Notes: generated by a model not told the origin, from the letters alone. DNA of 64,000 nucleotides from JACCTI01 sp038237435 (GCA_038237435.1 JBBRYT010000004.1:1-64000); one strand, 5' to 3'; counted from the first letter of the stretch, positions 24,551 to 34,560 are shown. Program-made: numbers and translations.

Positions 24551-26920
24551 CTAACGAGTGGTAGTTCGTTTCGCCGCGAAGATCACGTCGCGACCGACGA
24601 GATAGAGCAGCACGCAAAGCCCGGCGAAGGGAATCATCGCAAACAGATCGGACGACGGGCCGTCGAAGAACGGATTGTGGGCGGTCGACCACTTCTCGAA
24701 GGCATCGAGGCGATCCTTCATCGGGATAGCGAGGAAAGCGAAAATCACTCCCGCCAGTGTGCCGCCGGCGATGTAACCGGAGGAGAGGAGAACGCCGTTA
24801 CTCTTGTCGCCTTCCGCCAGGAGTTGATCTTCGGTGAGCTGCGCACCGCCGTGTTTCCGTCGCGTGTATTTGTCCACGAGCCAGCGCACCATGCCGCCGA
24901 CAAAGATCGGCGCGGAAGTGGAGATCGGCAGATAAACACCGACTGCGAAAGCGAGTGCCGAAACGCCGGATAGCTCGAGCACAATGGCGATGAAAACGCC
25001 TAACAAGACCAGGCCCCACGGCAATTGTCCGCCGAGAATTCCCTTGATGATGTAGGAGACGAGGGTCGCTTTCGGCGCGGTGAATTTTTGCACGCTCGAA
25101 CCGTCGGGGCGCTTGTCGTAGACGCCGTTGATGCCGGGATCGGCCAGATAGACCGGTGCACCGTCGTTGTTCAAAAGATAGCGACCAGCCGGGCCGTTCT
25201 CGGTGTTCGTTTTGTGGTAAACGAAATAATCGTTAGGATCATTGCCCGCTGCGCGTTCGCGTTTTGGTTGGCCGTTGCTGCTTTTCAGGTAATCGGCTGG
25301 ATCGGCGTGAAAGCTGGACGGGAAAGCGAAATCCTGGTTGCCCGCCACTGGAACGTAAACCGTTCCCGATTGATTTAGCTGCATCAGGATCGGGCCGAGG
25401 ATAAGGCAGGAGGCAAGGGAGCCGATCAGGATGGCGATCTGTTGCGCCTTCGGCGTCGAGCCTATGAGAAAACCGGTCTTGAGATCCTGCGAAATCGTTC
25501 CGCCGTTCGAGGACGCGATGCAGACGATGCCGCCGATCGAGAGCGCAGTGACAAAGTATGGCGGCGCAGTCCAGCCGATGATGAGGAAGATGAGACACGT
25601 CAGCAAGAGCGTTGCGATCATCATGCCCGAGGTCGGACAGGACGATGAACCAACTTCGCCGGTCAGCCGCGAGCCGACGGTGACGAAAAGGAAACCGAAG
25701 GCGATGATGAGAATCGCGCCTAACAAGTTAAAGCGCAGATTCAATTGCGGCGCGATCATGATGACGATCATCAAGGCGATGATTCCGCCGATGACCCATT
25801 TCATGGAAAGGTCTTGATCAGTGCGCGGGACATCGTCGCGCGCGATACCGGAGCTGCGCAGGTCGGCGAGTCCGCCTTTCAATCCATGCCAGATCAGCGG
25901 TATCGAACGAAAGAGACTGATGATCCCGGCCGCGGCGACGGCACCAGCACCTATATATAGGATGTAGCCCTTTTGGATTTGCTCGACCGACATGTCGGCA
26001 ATGCTGTGCGCAGTTTCCGGAGCGAGCGGTAGTGTTCCGGCGGAGCCGAAATACTTGATCGCGGGAATTAGAACGAGATAGGACAAGACGCCACCGGCCA
26101 TCATGAGCGCTGAGATGCGCGGACCAATGATGTAACCGACGCCGAGCAGCGCCGGATTGTTTTCCAACGAAACGGACGCGCCAGCGAATGGCTTCCCGAA
26201 AACTTTTGTCGGGATTTCCTTCATGGCTTTGAAGATTTCGAGCAGGCCGTAGTAAACGAAGCCAATTGCGAAACCACCGATGATGATCTTGCCGCCGCTG
26301 ACCGCTTCGTCTGCCGCGGCGCGCGCGACGGAATCACCGGAATGCGCGGCATCGCGGGATTCAGCGGAAGCTGCCGCCTTCAAGACTTCGGCGCAGGCCG
26401 TGCCTTCCGGGTACTTCAAGTAGCCGTGCTGCTGCACGATGAGTGCGCGGCGCAACGGAATCATCATCAGTACTCCAATTAGTCCACCCACGATCGCCAC
26501 CAGCATGACGCGCGTGATCTCGAGATCGAATCCCAGAATCATGATTGCCGGCATGGTCACGCCGAGACCGAAGGCGATTGATTCGCCCGCGGACCCCGCG
26601 GTCTGCACGATGTTGTTTTCGAGAACGGTCGAGTCGCGTAGACCAAACTTAGAGAGCAGGCGAAAAATCGTGATCGAAATGACCGCGACTGGAATGGACG
26701 CGCTGACCGTGAGACCAACTTTGAGTACCAGATAAAGCGAGGACGCGCCGAAGACCATTCCGAGGAGCGTGCCGATGATGAGCGGTAACGGCGTCAGCTC
26801 GCGCAGTCGCGCGCCCGGCGGAATAAAGGGACGGAAGTTGGCCAGAATCGGGTTTGTCGGGTGCGCGCCGACGATGTCCGGGAACTCGTTAGGCGGATTG
26901 GACGGGTCGACGTTGGGCAT
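24551..26920 (-). CDS. OPT family oligopeptide transporter
   Basis: This 789-residue membrane protein has about 14-16 hydrophobic segments and the OPT family pattern, with ELTPLPLIIGTLLGMVFGAS, VLENNIVQTAGSAGESIAFG, YPEGTACAEVLKA and ASSNGGTISQDLKTGFLIG. It would import short peptides with protons. A loop of about 90 residues (near 535-620: NQDFAFPSSFHADPADYLKS, KRERAAGNDPNDY) is longer than in its neighbour. It lies upstream of pxpBCA with 2 bases between, so oxoproline released from peptides is a likely joint theme. The TAG stop lies inside an exact decamer copy (24549-24558). Confidence 0.9.
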   Translation of the reverse strand: MPNVDPSNPPNEFPDIVGAHPTNPILANFRPFIPPGARLRELTPLPLIIGTLLGMVFGASSLYLVLKVGLTVSASIPVAVISITIFRLLSKFGLRDSTVLENNIVQTAGSAGESIAFGLGVTMPAIMILGFDLEITRVMLVAIVGGLIGVLMMIPLRRALIVQQHGYLKYPEGTACAEVLKAAASAESRDAAHSGDSVARAAADEAVSGGKIIIGGFAIGFVYYGLLEIFKAMKEIPTKVFGKPFAGASVSLENNPALLGVGYIIGPRISALMMAGGVLSYLVLIPAIKYFGSAGTLPLAPETAHSIADMSVEQIQKGYILYIGAGAVAAAGIISLFRSIPLIWHGLKGGLADLRSSGIARDDVPRTDQDLSMKWVIGGIIALMIVIMIAPQLNLRFNLLGAILIIAFGFLFVTVGSRLTGEVGSSSCPTSGMMIATLLLTCLIFLIIGWTAPPYFVTALSIGGIVCIASSNGGTISQDLKTGFLIGSTPKAQQIAILIGSLASCLILGPILMQLNQSGTVYVPVAGNQDFAFPSSFHADPADYLKSSNGQPKRERAAGNDPNDYFVYHKTNTENGPAGRYLLNNDGAPVYLADPGINGVYDKRPDGSSVQKFTAPKATLVSYIIKGILGGQLPWGLVLLGVFIAIVLELSGVSALAFAVGVYLPISTSAPIFVGGMVRWLVDKYTRRKHGGAQLTEDQLLAEGDKSNGVLLSSGYIAGGTLAGVIFAFLAIPMKDRLDAFEKWSTAHNPFFDGPSSDLFAMIPFAGLCVLLYLVGRDVIFAAKRTTTR

Positions 26921-27072
26921 GGGAACTTGAGCAGCCTAACCGCGCGCGTCGCGGTTATCTACTTCGCGTCTTTCGGCGACTTGAAGAGCAGGTTGTAATC
27001 GCGCTTCGAATTAAACGGAGGATCCGCGGATCTCACCAGTCCTTGTGACGCGCGCCTAACGAGTCACGCGCT

Positions 27073-29076
27073 TTACGCGGATCGCTTCGAGGCCATTCCC
27101 AGGACCCATCGATAGAGCACGAACGCGATCGCAGCGAAGGCGATGCCGCCGATGATTTTCCCAGCCGTTTCATACCCCGCGCCGACGAGCGCGAGCGGTG
27201 CCGCTACCCCGGAGAAGACGACGATGGCGGAGAGGATCACGCCAATGGTGCTTTCTCCGACGATCAAACCGGACGCGAGTAGCACGCCGAGCTGCTTCGT
27301 TCCTTCCGGATTGCGCGTCCGCTCGGCGCGGCGATCGAAAATATAACCGACGATCGTGCCGACCACGATCATGAGTGTGCTCGCGGTGGGCAGATAAATC
27401 CCGAGTCCAACGGCGAGCGGAGGAACGCGCATGTGTTTGGTTGTTTTAGCAAGGATTGCATCAAGCACTATGATGGCGATGCCGATGTAGGCGCCCATCC
27501 GGATCAGACTCCAATCGATATCCGCGGCGATGACGCCTTGCGCGAGCGACGAAATCAGGCCGGCTTGCGGAGCCGGCAATGGATTTGGCCGCAACTCGGC
27601 GCCCGGCGCGCCGACGAAGCCGTAGGCCTGATTGACCAAGTTGAGCACCGGTGGAATGACAACGGCGCCAGCAAGGACACCGATGATGAGCGCGACCTGT
27701 TGTTTCCACGGAGTCGCATCAACCAGCTGACCCGTCTTCAAATCTTGCAGGTTATTATTCGCAATCGCCGCAACGTTAAAAACGACCGCGGTGGTGAAGA
27801 GCGCGAAAGCCATGAGCGCCTTGGTTGCCTCTGGCCCTACGTACGGTTGAACGCCGACAACAAGTAACAGAGCGGCGCCGATCACGACCAGGATGCCGAT
27901 GCCGGAGAGAGGGCTGTTCGATGAACCAATCAAGCCGGCCATGTAGCCGCAGACGGCGGAGACAAAGAAGCTCATCAAAAAGACATAGAAGACGCCACCG
28001 ATGACAAGCGTTACGACGTGCGAACCGAGACCGCTCGTGGTTGCGAAGGAGCCGAGCACCCACCCGATCGGCACCATGCACACGAGCGTAATGAGACCGA
28101 CGATGCCGATTGGAATATCGCGCTCCGTGATTGGCAGAGTGTCCGCTTTGCCGGCCTTGCGCGCGCGCGATGCGGCCATCGCGCCGGACAGTCCGACCGC
28201 GACAGGTTTCACTAACTTTAGTAGTGTCCAAATTGCAGAAACACCGATCGCCCCGGCGCCGATAAATCTTACTTTGTGGCTCCAGGTAGTTTGCGCGAGT
28301 GCGCCGACAGCGGTCGTTAGATCGCCGCTGAGCGCCGAGTAGTGGGGCACGAGCCAACCCCAGCCAATGGTAGCGCCGATGAGCATGGCGATACCGACTG
28401 ACAATCCACAAAGGTGTCCGATCGCGAGCAGTGCAAACGAGAGGGAAAAATCATAACCGCTCACTGCGCCGCGCTTCCCGATACGAAAAGTTTCCGCCAC
28501 ATCGGAAGCGAACACTTGCGTGGCAACGATGATGGCAAAGAACGCCGCCACGATTGATCCCCACACCACCGCGAGCAGGCCAGCGCGACTGTGTTCGACT
28601 TCGCCAGCATTCCCGTTGTCACCGCTACCGATTTTGAGCACTTCGGCGCACGCGACTCCTTCGGGATACGGCAGGTCGGAGTTCGTCACCAGTGCGCGCC
28701 GCAGCGGGATCGAATACATCACGCCGAGAATGCCGCCGAGTGCGCAGATCAAAAACGAAATCCAAAACGGAAACCCGGTCCACCAACCGATCATGATCAA
28801 ACCGGGCAAGACAAAGATGATCGACGAAAGTGTCCCCGCGGCCGACGCGACCGTTTGCACGATGTTGTTTTCCTGAACGGTTGCGTTCTTGAAATAACGC
28901 AGGATGGCCATCGAAATCACCGCCGCCGGAATCGAGGTCGAAAAAGTCAGCCCGGCTTTGAGCCCGAAGTAAACGTTCGCTGCCGTGAAGACCAGCGTGA
29001 TGATCACGCCCACGATCAGCCCACGGACCGTTAGTTCCGGGCGCCTTTTCTCATTGATCTGGTTGTCAGCATTCAT
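27073..29076 (-). CDS. OPT family oligopeptide transporter
   Basis: This 667-residue membrane protein is a second OPT member, sharing the family marks VQENNIVQTVASAAGTLSS, YPEGVACAEVLKIG, GSSNSPLSGIGILV and NNNLQDLKTGQLVDATPW with its neighbour but shorter. It probably arose by an old duplication or is a separate subtype. A good Shine-Dalgarno sequence (AAGGAG) ends about 7 bases before the ATG at 29076, which fixes the start. The 152-base gap to the next OPT gene holds nothing I recognise except an exact decamer just past this stop codon (27054-27063). Confidence 0.9.
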   Translation of the reverse strand: MNADNQINEKRRPELTVRGLIVGVIITLVFTAANVYFGLKAGLTFSTSIPAAVISMAILRYFKNATVQENNIVQTVASAAGTLSSIIFVLPGLIMIGWWTGFPFWISFLICALGGILGVMYSIPLRRALVTNSDLPYPEGVACAEVLKIGSGDNGNAGEVEHSRAGLLAVVWGSIVAAFFAIIVATQVFASDVAETFRIGKRGAVSGYDFSLSFALLAIGHLCGLSVGIAMLIGATIGWGWLVPHYSALSGDLTTAVGALAQTTWSHKVRFIGAGAIGVSAIWTLLKLVKPVAVGLSGAMAASRARKAGKADTLPITERDIPIGIVGLITLVCMVPIGWVLGSFATTSGLGSHVVTLVIGGVFYVFLMSFFVSAVCGYMAGLIGSSNSPLSGIGILVVIGAALLLVVGVQPYVGPEATKALMAFALFTTAVVFNVAAIANNNLQDLKTGQLVDATPWKQQVALIIGVLAGAVVIPPVLNLVNQAYGFVGAPGAELRPNPLPAPQAGLISSLAQGVIAADIDWSLIRMGAYIGIAIIVLDAILAKTTKHMRVPPLAVGLGIYLPTASTLMIVVGTIVGYIFDRRAERTRNPEGTKQLGVLLASGLIVGESTIGVILSAIVVFSGVAAPLALVGAGYETAGKIIGGIAFAAIAFVLYRWVLGMASKRSA

Positions 29077-29203
29077 GACGGCTCCTTTTAACTCTTATCG
29101 GAATACTGGAGGCCGATGCTCCTGTCATTGCCTAAATGCGTTGGAGATAATTTGCGCAACATTCTGATTTGGTCGGCGCGGCAAGCGGGTATACCAAAGT
29201 GCT

Positions 29204-29623
29204 GTGGCTGAAATAACAACGCGCGAATTCGTCATCGGCGATTACGAAGCGGCCTGCGCGCTTTGGAACAAAGTCGAAGGCGTGGAGATTTGTGAAGGCG
29301 ATTCGCGCGAGGAGATCACGGCTTATCTGAAACGAAATTCCGGGCTCAGCCGCGTGGCGGAGGAAAACGGTGTCCTCATCGCAGCGGCCATGTGCGGGCA
29401 CGACGGACGGCGTGGTTACATTTATCATTTCGCGGTGGCAAAAAATTCTCGCGGTCTTGGTATCGGACAGCAGCTTCTGGAAGATTGTCTGCGCGGGTTA
29501 CGTGAGGTTGGTTTGCAACGCGCCATTCTGCTGGTGGCCGACGACAACTCGTTAGGCCAGGAGTTCTGGCTGCGGAACGGCTGGGAAAAGCTCGAGGCGT
29601 TGGCAATGGCGCGGGATCTCTAA
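29204..29623 (+). CDS. GNAT family N-acetyltransferase
   Basis: This 139-residue protein starts with GTG at 29204 and has the GNAT fold. Its acetyl-CoA loop is AVAKNSRGLGIGQQLLEDCL (residues about 82-101, R/Q-x-x-G-x-G/A pattern), preceded by GRRGYIYHF and followed by LVADDNSLGQEFWLRNGWEKL. It should move an acetyl group onto an amine of an unknown substrate. An exact decamer (29548-29557) encodes the NSLGQ segment. Its stop codon immediately precedes the stop of the convergent gene at 29624. Confidence 0.85.
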   Translation: MAEITTREFVIGDYEAACALWNKVEGVEICEGDSREEITAYLKRNSGLSRVAEENGVLIAAAMCGHDGRRGYIYHFAVAKNSRGLGIGQQLLEDCLRGLREVGLQRAILLVADDNSLGQEFWLRNGWEKLEALAMARDL

Positions 29624-30142
29624 CTACTCGTTAGGCCGTCGCGCTCGTTCTTCGCCGAGAAGATTTCCCACGGTCCGTCGTTCGCTGGGCAAGTCGAGTT
29701 CGTTAATGAATAGGCGGAAGCGGTCCGAAAAAAGTTCCTGGCGTATGTTCCAATAGCCGGCCAGTCCGGGAGAAGCGAGATAGTGGCGATAGAGATTACT
29801 CCAGCCGCGCCAAACTTGTTCCTCCATCAGGCCGTAGACGTAATGGTGATGAATCGTTTCCATCGCTTTGAGAAACTGAAAAGCGACGTGATAGAAACGC
29901 CCTTTTTCCAAAGGGTCTAACGAGTCGAAATTTTCCAGGCCCAGGCTCCAGATGCGGCTTACTTCAGGGTTCTCCGCGAAGGGGCGCGTGACTTCGCGTA
30001 GAGCAGTGGTGGCAGCGTCTTGCGCAGCGAGCTTGGCGATGCGTGTACTGCGGTGAACCTGAACCGCGAGATACCAAAGAGAAACGACAACGCCGATCGA
30101 ACTGATCAGTTGCGCCGTGGCGTTAATCGCTTCCCAGTTCAT
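29624..30142 (-). CDS. Hypothetical protein with N-terminal membrane segment
   Basis: This 172-residue protein has one hydrophobic segment (residues about 7-27: NATAQLISSIGVVVSLWYLA) followed by a helical soluble part with STRIAKLAAQDAATTALREV, KGRFYHVAFQFLKAMETIHH and YWNIRQELFSDRFRLF. Proteins of this shape are common and uncharacterised in soil and marine bacteria. It ends in PNE-stop, encoded by an exact copy of the decamer directly followed by TAG. It converges on the GNAT gene with no gap. Confidence 0.7.
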   Translation of the reverse strand: MNWEAINATAQLISSIGVVVSLWYLAVQVHRSTRIAKLAAQDAATTALREVTRPFAENPEVSRIWSLGLENFDSLDPLEKGRFYHVAFQFLKAMETIHHHYVYGLMEEQVWRGWSNLYRHYLASPGLAGYWNIRQELFSDRFRLFINELDLPSERRTVGNLLGEERARRPNE

Positions 30143-30176
30143 CGCCCGCGTCGCAGCGAAAAAAAGCGATGTCTCG

Positions 30177-30767
30177 TTAGGCAGTGCGGATTTGGAAGGT
30201 CTTCAAAATCCAGGCGATGACCAACCCGGCACAGAAATAACCCATCGCCTGCGTGAACATGTAGGACATGGTGTAGAGCTTGGGGAACCCATACCAATTC
30301 CAGTAGGACATATTCGTGGTGATGGCGGCGATCACGCCGATAATCGTGACGAAAACGACGCGCTTCAGATAGGAACCTAATGCCGCCTGCGCCAGCAAGT
30401 AGGCGGCGAGAAGACTTTCGACGAATTGGAAAGAGAATTCGCGCGCGAGCCATTTTCCGAAAGTGAAGGGACGACCCGCCGGACGATAGACCAGGATGCC
30501 GGTCGGTTTTGATTCGTATTGGCTGGCCATGCGCTCCATGACTTGTTTGTCGTGCATCTTTTCACCCGCTCCCAACTCTGGCGTAGGAAAGAAAAACAAA
30601 CCGGGTTGCGCGCCGATATTGTTTTCCAGCGCGCTGAAGAAGGCTGACTGGTGCGGAATTTGAGAGACACCCAGTTCGCCGAGCGGCAGAAGCATGTGAG
30701 CCACAAAATTCCAGACAAACATGGCAATGGCGCCGAGAACACCGGCGAGAAGAATTCGCTTCATCAT
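30177..30767 (-). CDS. Hypothetical multispanning membrane protein
   Basis: This 196-residue protein has an N-terminal hydrophobic segment (residues 5-33), a soluble region of about 75 residues with FFPTPELGAGEKMHDKQVME, and three C-terminal hydrophobic segments (about 110-190). No family name is recognised, although similar proteins with one early and three late membrane segments are common in Bacteroidota and Verrucomicrobiota. It precedes the 172-residue gene by 34 bases on the same strand. Its TAA stop lies inside an exact decamer copy (30173-30182). Confidence 0.7.
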   Translation of the reverse strand: MMKRILLAGVLGAIAMFVWNFVAHMLLPLGELGVSQIPHQSAFFSALENNIGAQPGLFFFPTPELGAGEKMHDKQVMERMASQYESKPTGILVYRPAGRPFTFGKWLAREFSFQFVESLLAAYLLAQAALGSYLKRVVFVTIIGVIAAITTNMSYWNWYGFPKLYTMSYMFTQAMGYFCAGLVIAWILKTFQIRTA

Positions 30768-30873
30768 AAGGACTCCTGGTTAGGCCGGAGTATGAGGAGC
30801 GAGACGAGAAGGGGAAGAAAAAAAGGCACGGCAGAATTCGCCTCGACGACAAGGCGCGATCGCGCGAGTTTCC

Positions 30874-31431
30874 ATGATTATGATTAGCCAACGAACCAAT
30901 TCGATTCTGATTGTTTCTCTACTTTGTCTCGCGACCGCGCCGCTCTTCGCGCAGGACAAACCGCGCGTTAGTCCGGCCGACACGGTGAGTGCGACAATTA
31001 ACGGCAACGAAATTTCCATCGCTTACAGTCGTCCCTACACTAAGGATCCAAAGAGCGGCGAGATGCGCAAGATTTGGGGAGGCCTGGTTCCGTACGGGAA
31101 GGTCTGGCGAATGGGCGCGAATGAAGCGACGATCCTTAAAACGAGCAAAGCGCTCGAGATCGGCGGCAAGGAACTTCCCGCGGGCAGCTACTCACTCTAC
31201 ATGTGGCCCGAAGAAAACGGGGCGAAGTTGATCATTAACAAACAGACAGGCCAATGGGGCACGAAGTATGATGAAGCGCAGGATTTCGCGCGCGTCGAGT
31301 TGAAGAAAGAAGCGGCGGAGAAGGAGGTAGATCAATTCACCATCGCCATCGACAAGAATGGCAACGACGGCGGGGTCTTGAAAATGACGTGGGAGAAGAC
31401 GCAATATTCCGCGCCCTTCAAAGTGAAGTAG
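30874..31431 (+). CDS. Exported DUF2911 protein
   Basis: This 185-residue protein has a signal peptide (ending near PLFAQ, residue 27) and matches the DUF2911 pattern: ATINGNEISIAYSRPYTKDP, GGLVPYGKVWRMGANEAT, LEIGGKELPAGSYSLYMWPE and KNGNDGGVLKMTWEKTQY. The fold is thought to be a beta sandwich and its role is unknown. ATG codons at 30874 and 30880 are both possible starts. It converges on the protein kinase gene with 10 bases between stops. Confidence 0.85.
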   Translation: MIMISQRTNSILIVSLLCLATAPLFAQDKPRVSPADTVSATINGNEISIAYSRPYTKDPKSGEMRKIWGGLVPYGKVWRMGANEATILKTSKALEIGGKELPAGSYSLYMWPEENGAKLIINKQTGQWGTKYDEAQDFARVELKKEAAEKEVDQFTIAIDKNGNDGGVLKMTWEKTQYSAPFKVK

Positions 31432-31441
31432 GGCGCGCGAG

Positions 31442-33820
31442 TCAGTCGCGTAATTTTCCCAACTCGGCCTGTATTCCCTGAAGCAAGTCACCGACTTTTT
31501 TGTCGGATGCTTCGGAGTTTTTGAGAAGGATGTCGCGCGCGCGCGCGTAGTTTGCGACAGCGTCAGCGGGTCGTTTCAGATTGGGCGAATCTGGCGCGCC
31601 TAACAAGTCGGCAAGGTGCAAATAACTGATCCCTAACGACTGCTGAGCCAGGACATTCTTTGGGTCGGATTCGGCCAGGCGCGTGAAGATTTCGAGCGAG
31701 CGCTGTCGGTCATTCAGGGCCGCTTCCAGATCACCGGCGGCGGTCATGACGTTGGCCAGTTTTTCGTAAGCGACCGCGGCGTCGCGAACAAGTTGGGTGT
31801 CGTTAGGGAATTCGGCTGCGAGCGGTACGCGGATGGCAGCCGAACTTTGATATTCTGCGAGAGCCCCGGTGACATCGTTTTGAAGTTCGCGCATGGTGCC
31901 GATTCGCTCGTGAATAATACCGAGGTAGCGGCGCGTTCGTGCATCGCCTGGATTCTGTTTTTCGAGGGCAGCGAGGATGATCAAGGCGTCTCCGTAGGAT
32001 CGCATCGCGCCCGCTTGATCACCGAGATTCGCGAAGTTCGGATTGCCCAAAATATCTCCAAGTTTCAAGTGACCGATAGCCAGATTCATTTGCGCATCGG
32101 CCTGGCCGGGCGCGGCCTCCGCCAGTACGCGAAAAATCTGTAGCGATCTCTGCGCCGTCCGCACAGCGTCCGCCACGCGTTCGGTGTTGGCGTCGACATC
32201 CGCGACTTTGCGCAAAATCATTCCGAGCGAGTTCCTCAAGTCTGTGTCGTTAGACTGGGCCAGTAATTTTTCCGTGATGACGAGCGCTTTTTGATAACTT
32301 TGCAGGGCGCCCGCGGAATCGCCGAGGTTGGCATTTGTAGGATTTCCTTGGACGTTACCGACCTTGATGTAGGCGGCGATCAACTCACGCTGCAGTGTCG
32401 GATCGCCGGAACTCTCGCCAGCCAGACTATCGAGATATTCCAGCGCTCGTTTGACGAGGAGTTCACGCGCCGCGGTGGAACCGGGGAGATTTTCGATCGC
32501 GTCGTGAACTTCGAACATGAGCGAGTGCGCGATCCGCCGGGCGTCATCGAAGCGGCGTTGCGCGAGCTCGCGTTGTTTTTCCGCACGCCGCGCTTCCCAG
32601 GTGGTCGCGAGAATTCCGGCGAACAAAGTCAGCGCGAGGACGACCGCCGCGAACACGCTAACCTTGTGACGCCGGATAAACTTCCCACTGCGATAATTCC
32701 AGGTGTCTTTGCGAGCGAGGACCGGCAGACCGGCGAGATGGCGGCGAATGTCTTCCGAGAATTGTCCCACCGAAGCATAGCGTCGCTCCGGTTCCTTGCG
32801 CATCGCCATCAGCACGATGTTGTCGAGATCACCGCGGAGAGATTTCTTGTTTTCTATTTTTGATTCTCGATTTTCGGAGGCGACGACGCTCGGTCGCACC
32901 GGAATGGTTTCGGTTATAGCTCGCGAAATTTCTTCCGGCCGACGACTCGTCAGGCGCAGCGGTTTCTCGCCCGACAGCATTTCATAAAGAATGATGCCGA
33001 GACTGTAGACGTCGCTCGCCGTCGTCATTCGTTCGCCGCGCACCTGTTCTGGGCTGGCATAATCCGGCGTCATCGCGCGCGTCGAAGTGATGGTTTGATC
33101 GGTGGCGCCGCTCGCTTCATCGACCAACTTGGCGATCCCGAAATCAAGTAGCTTCGGTTCGCCTTCCGCGGTTACGCGCACATTGCCCGGTTTCAGGTCG
33201 CGATGAATAACGAGATTTTGATGCGCGTAGGAAACAGCCGCGCAAATCTTTCGGAAAATCTCCAGCCGTTGCGGGATCGTTAGCCGCTTATGTTCGCAGT
33301 AATGGTCCAGCCTTTCGCCGGCGACATATTCCATGATGAAAAAGGGCGTCGCGTTAGGCGTAACCGACGCGCCGTAGAGCCGAGCGATGTTGGGATGATT
33401 GAGTCCGGCGAGAATGCGTTCCTCTTGCTCGAACTGTTTGCGAAAAGCAGCTCGCCCGTAGACACCCTTGATCAGTTTGAGCGCGACGGCGCGACGGAGC
33501 TGCAAGTCGTCCGCCAGATAGACTTCGCCCATTCCGCCCTCGCCGATGAGTGAACGAATTTTATAGCCGCCGACTTCGTCGCCTGCCTGCAGCTCGCTCG
33601 TATCTTCCGCGACCAAAGTTTCCGCGGCGATGTGATAAGCGGGCTCCTCGATGAAGTTACGCGAGGGCGCTTGAAATTTTAAGAGCGATTCAATTTCCGC
33701 GCGCAGCTCGACATCCTCTTCGCAGTTTTGATCGAGAAAATTGATGCGCTCGGCCGGCTCGAGCTCAAAAGCTGTCTCGACCAGTTCGGCGATTTTTTCC
33801 GAACGATCGGTCGTTTCCAC
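31442..33820 (-). CDS. Ser/Thr protein kinase with TPR repeats
   Basis: This 792-residue membrane protein has a Hanks-type kinase domain (residues about 86-350) with GEGGMGEVY (93-101), K115 in VALKLIKG, catalytic HRDLK (206-210), DFG (226-228) and YASPEQ. All active residues are present. A membrane helix follows (about 388-410), then a long C-terminal array of degenerate TPR repeats (about 470-790), which should bind proteins outside or near the membrane. The start is GTG at 33820, 6 bases after the sigma factor gene. Such kinase and ECF sigma factor pairs are frequent in Verrucomicrobiota, Planctomycetota and Acidobacteriota, where the kinase is thought to relate to control of the sigma factor. 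Confidence 0.93.
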   Translation of the reverse strand: METTDRSEKIAELVETAFELEPAERINFLDQNCEEDVELRAEIESLLKFQAPSRNFIEEPAYHIAAETLVAEDTSELQAGDEVGGYKIRSLIGEGGMGEVYLADDLQLRRAVALKLIKGVYGRAAFRKQFEQEERILAGLNHPNIARLYGASVTPNATPFFIMEYVAGERLDHYCEHKRLTIPQRLEIFRKICAAVSYAHQNLVIHRDLKPGNVRVTAEGEPKLLDFGIAKLVDEASGATDQTITSTRAMTPDYASPEQVRGERMTTASDVYSLGIILYEMLSGEKPLRLTSRRPEEISRAITETIPVRPSVVASENRESKIENKKSLRGDLDNIVLMAMRKEPERRYASVGQFSEDIRRHLAGLPVLARKDTWNYRSGKFIRRHKVSVFAAVVLALTLFAGILATTWEARRAEKQRELAQRRFDDARRIAHSLMFEVHDAIENLPGSTAARELLVKRALEYLDSLAGESSGDPTLQRELIAAYIKVGNVQGNPTNANLGDSAGALQSYQKALVITEKLLAQSNDTDLRNSLGMILRKVADVDANTERVADAVRTAQRSLQIFRVLAEAAPGQADAQMNLAIGHLKLGDILGNPNFANLGDQAGAMRSYGDALIILAALEKQNPGDARTRRYLGIIHERIGTMRELQNDVTGALAEYQSSAAIRVPLAAEFPNDTQLVRDAAVAYEKLANVMTAAGDLEAALNDRQRSLEIFTRLAESDPKNVLAQQSLGISYLHLADLLGAPDSPNLKRPADAVANYARARDILLKNSEASDKKVGDLLQGIQAELGKLRD

Positions 33821-33826
33821 TACTCG

Positions 33827-34423
33827 TTAGGCCGCATCCGCGGTCAAAGCGCGGCAGAGCCAGAGCTTGGCGAAATTCCAGTCGCGCAGCACCGTTTTTT
33901 CCGAAACCTGCAAGACCTCGGAGATTTCTCTGGTTTCCAAGCCGCCAAAAAATTTCAGCTCCACCACTTCACTTTTGCGCGGATAAGTCTTCGCGAAATT
34001 TTGCAGCACGCCGTCGAGCGCCACCAGGTCGCTGGTGTTTTCGCACGGGAGCGAGCGCGCTTCATCGAGAGTGAATACTTGTGCGAGGCCGCCCCGTTTT
34101 TGCGTTTGGTGGGCGCGGGCGTGATCGACTAAAATCCGCCGCATCACCCGCGCGGCGATCCCGTAAAAATGGGCGCGACTTTCCCAGCTCACCTTCCTGT
34201 CATCGACCATGCGCAGGTAGGCTTCGTGCACGAGCGCCGTAGCCTGCAGAGTGTGATCGGACCGCTCGCGCCGAAGGTAATCGCGCGCACGCCGCCGCAG
34301 TTCTTCGTAAACCAGCGGCATTAATTTCGCGGGCGCATCGGCGTCGCCATCGCGCCAACGCACCAAAATCTCCGTAACGTCCGGCGCGGAAAACCCCTCC
34401 GGTGCAGATAAATCACCAGCCAT
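33827..34423 (-). CDS. ECF-type RNA polymerase sigma factor
   Basis: This 198-residue sigma factor has region 2 at about residues 30-105 (MPLVYEELRRRARDYLRRER, TLQATALVHEAYLRM, AHFYGIAARVMRRILVDHAR) and region 4 at about 140-190 (VVELKFFGGLETREISEVL, VSEKTVLRDWNFAKLWL). The wording is typical of the ECF group found beside Ser/Thr kinases (the Sig-70_X6 type, TIGR02999). It would direct RNA polymerase to a small regulon. It is divergent from the giant surface protein gene, 137 bases away, which makes that gene a candidate target. Its TAA stop is inside an exact decamer copy (33823-33832). Confidence 0.92.
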   Translation of the reverse strand: MAGDLSAPEGFSAPDVTEILVRWRDGDADAPAKLMPLVYEELRRRARDYLRRERSDHTLQATALVHEAYLRMVDDRKVSWESRAHFYGIAARVMRRILVDHARAHQTQKRGGLAQVFTLDEARSLPCENTSDLVALDGVLQNFAKTYPRKSEVVELKFFGGLETREISEVLQVSEKTVLRDWNFAKLWLCRALTADAA

Positions 34424-34560
34424 GCGAGCAATGGTAAATGATGCGGATTTCTACGCGAAATGATTTTTTTGGCGCGATGTCCGTTTTCAAGGCCGTTTCG
34501 CGCACTTCTCAATGAGACGGTTGTCTCTCTACGCCATAGCCACGTGTGAATCCCCCCACC

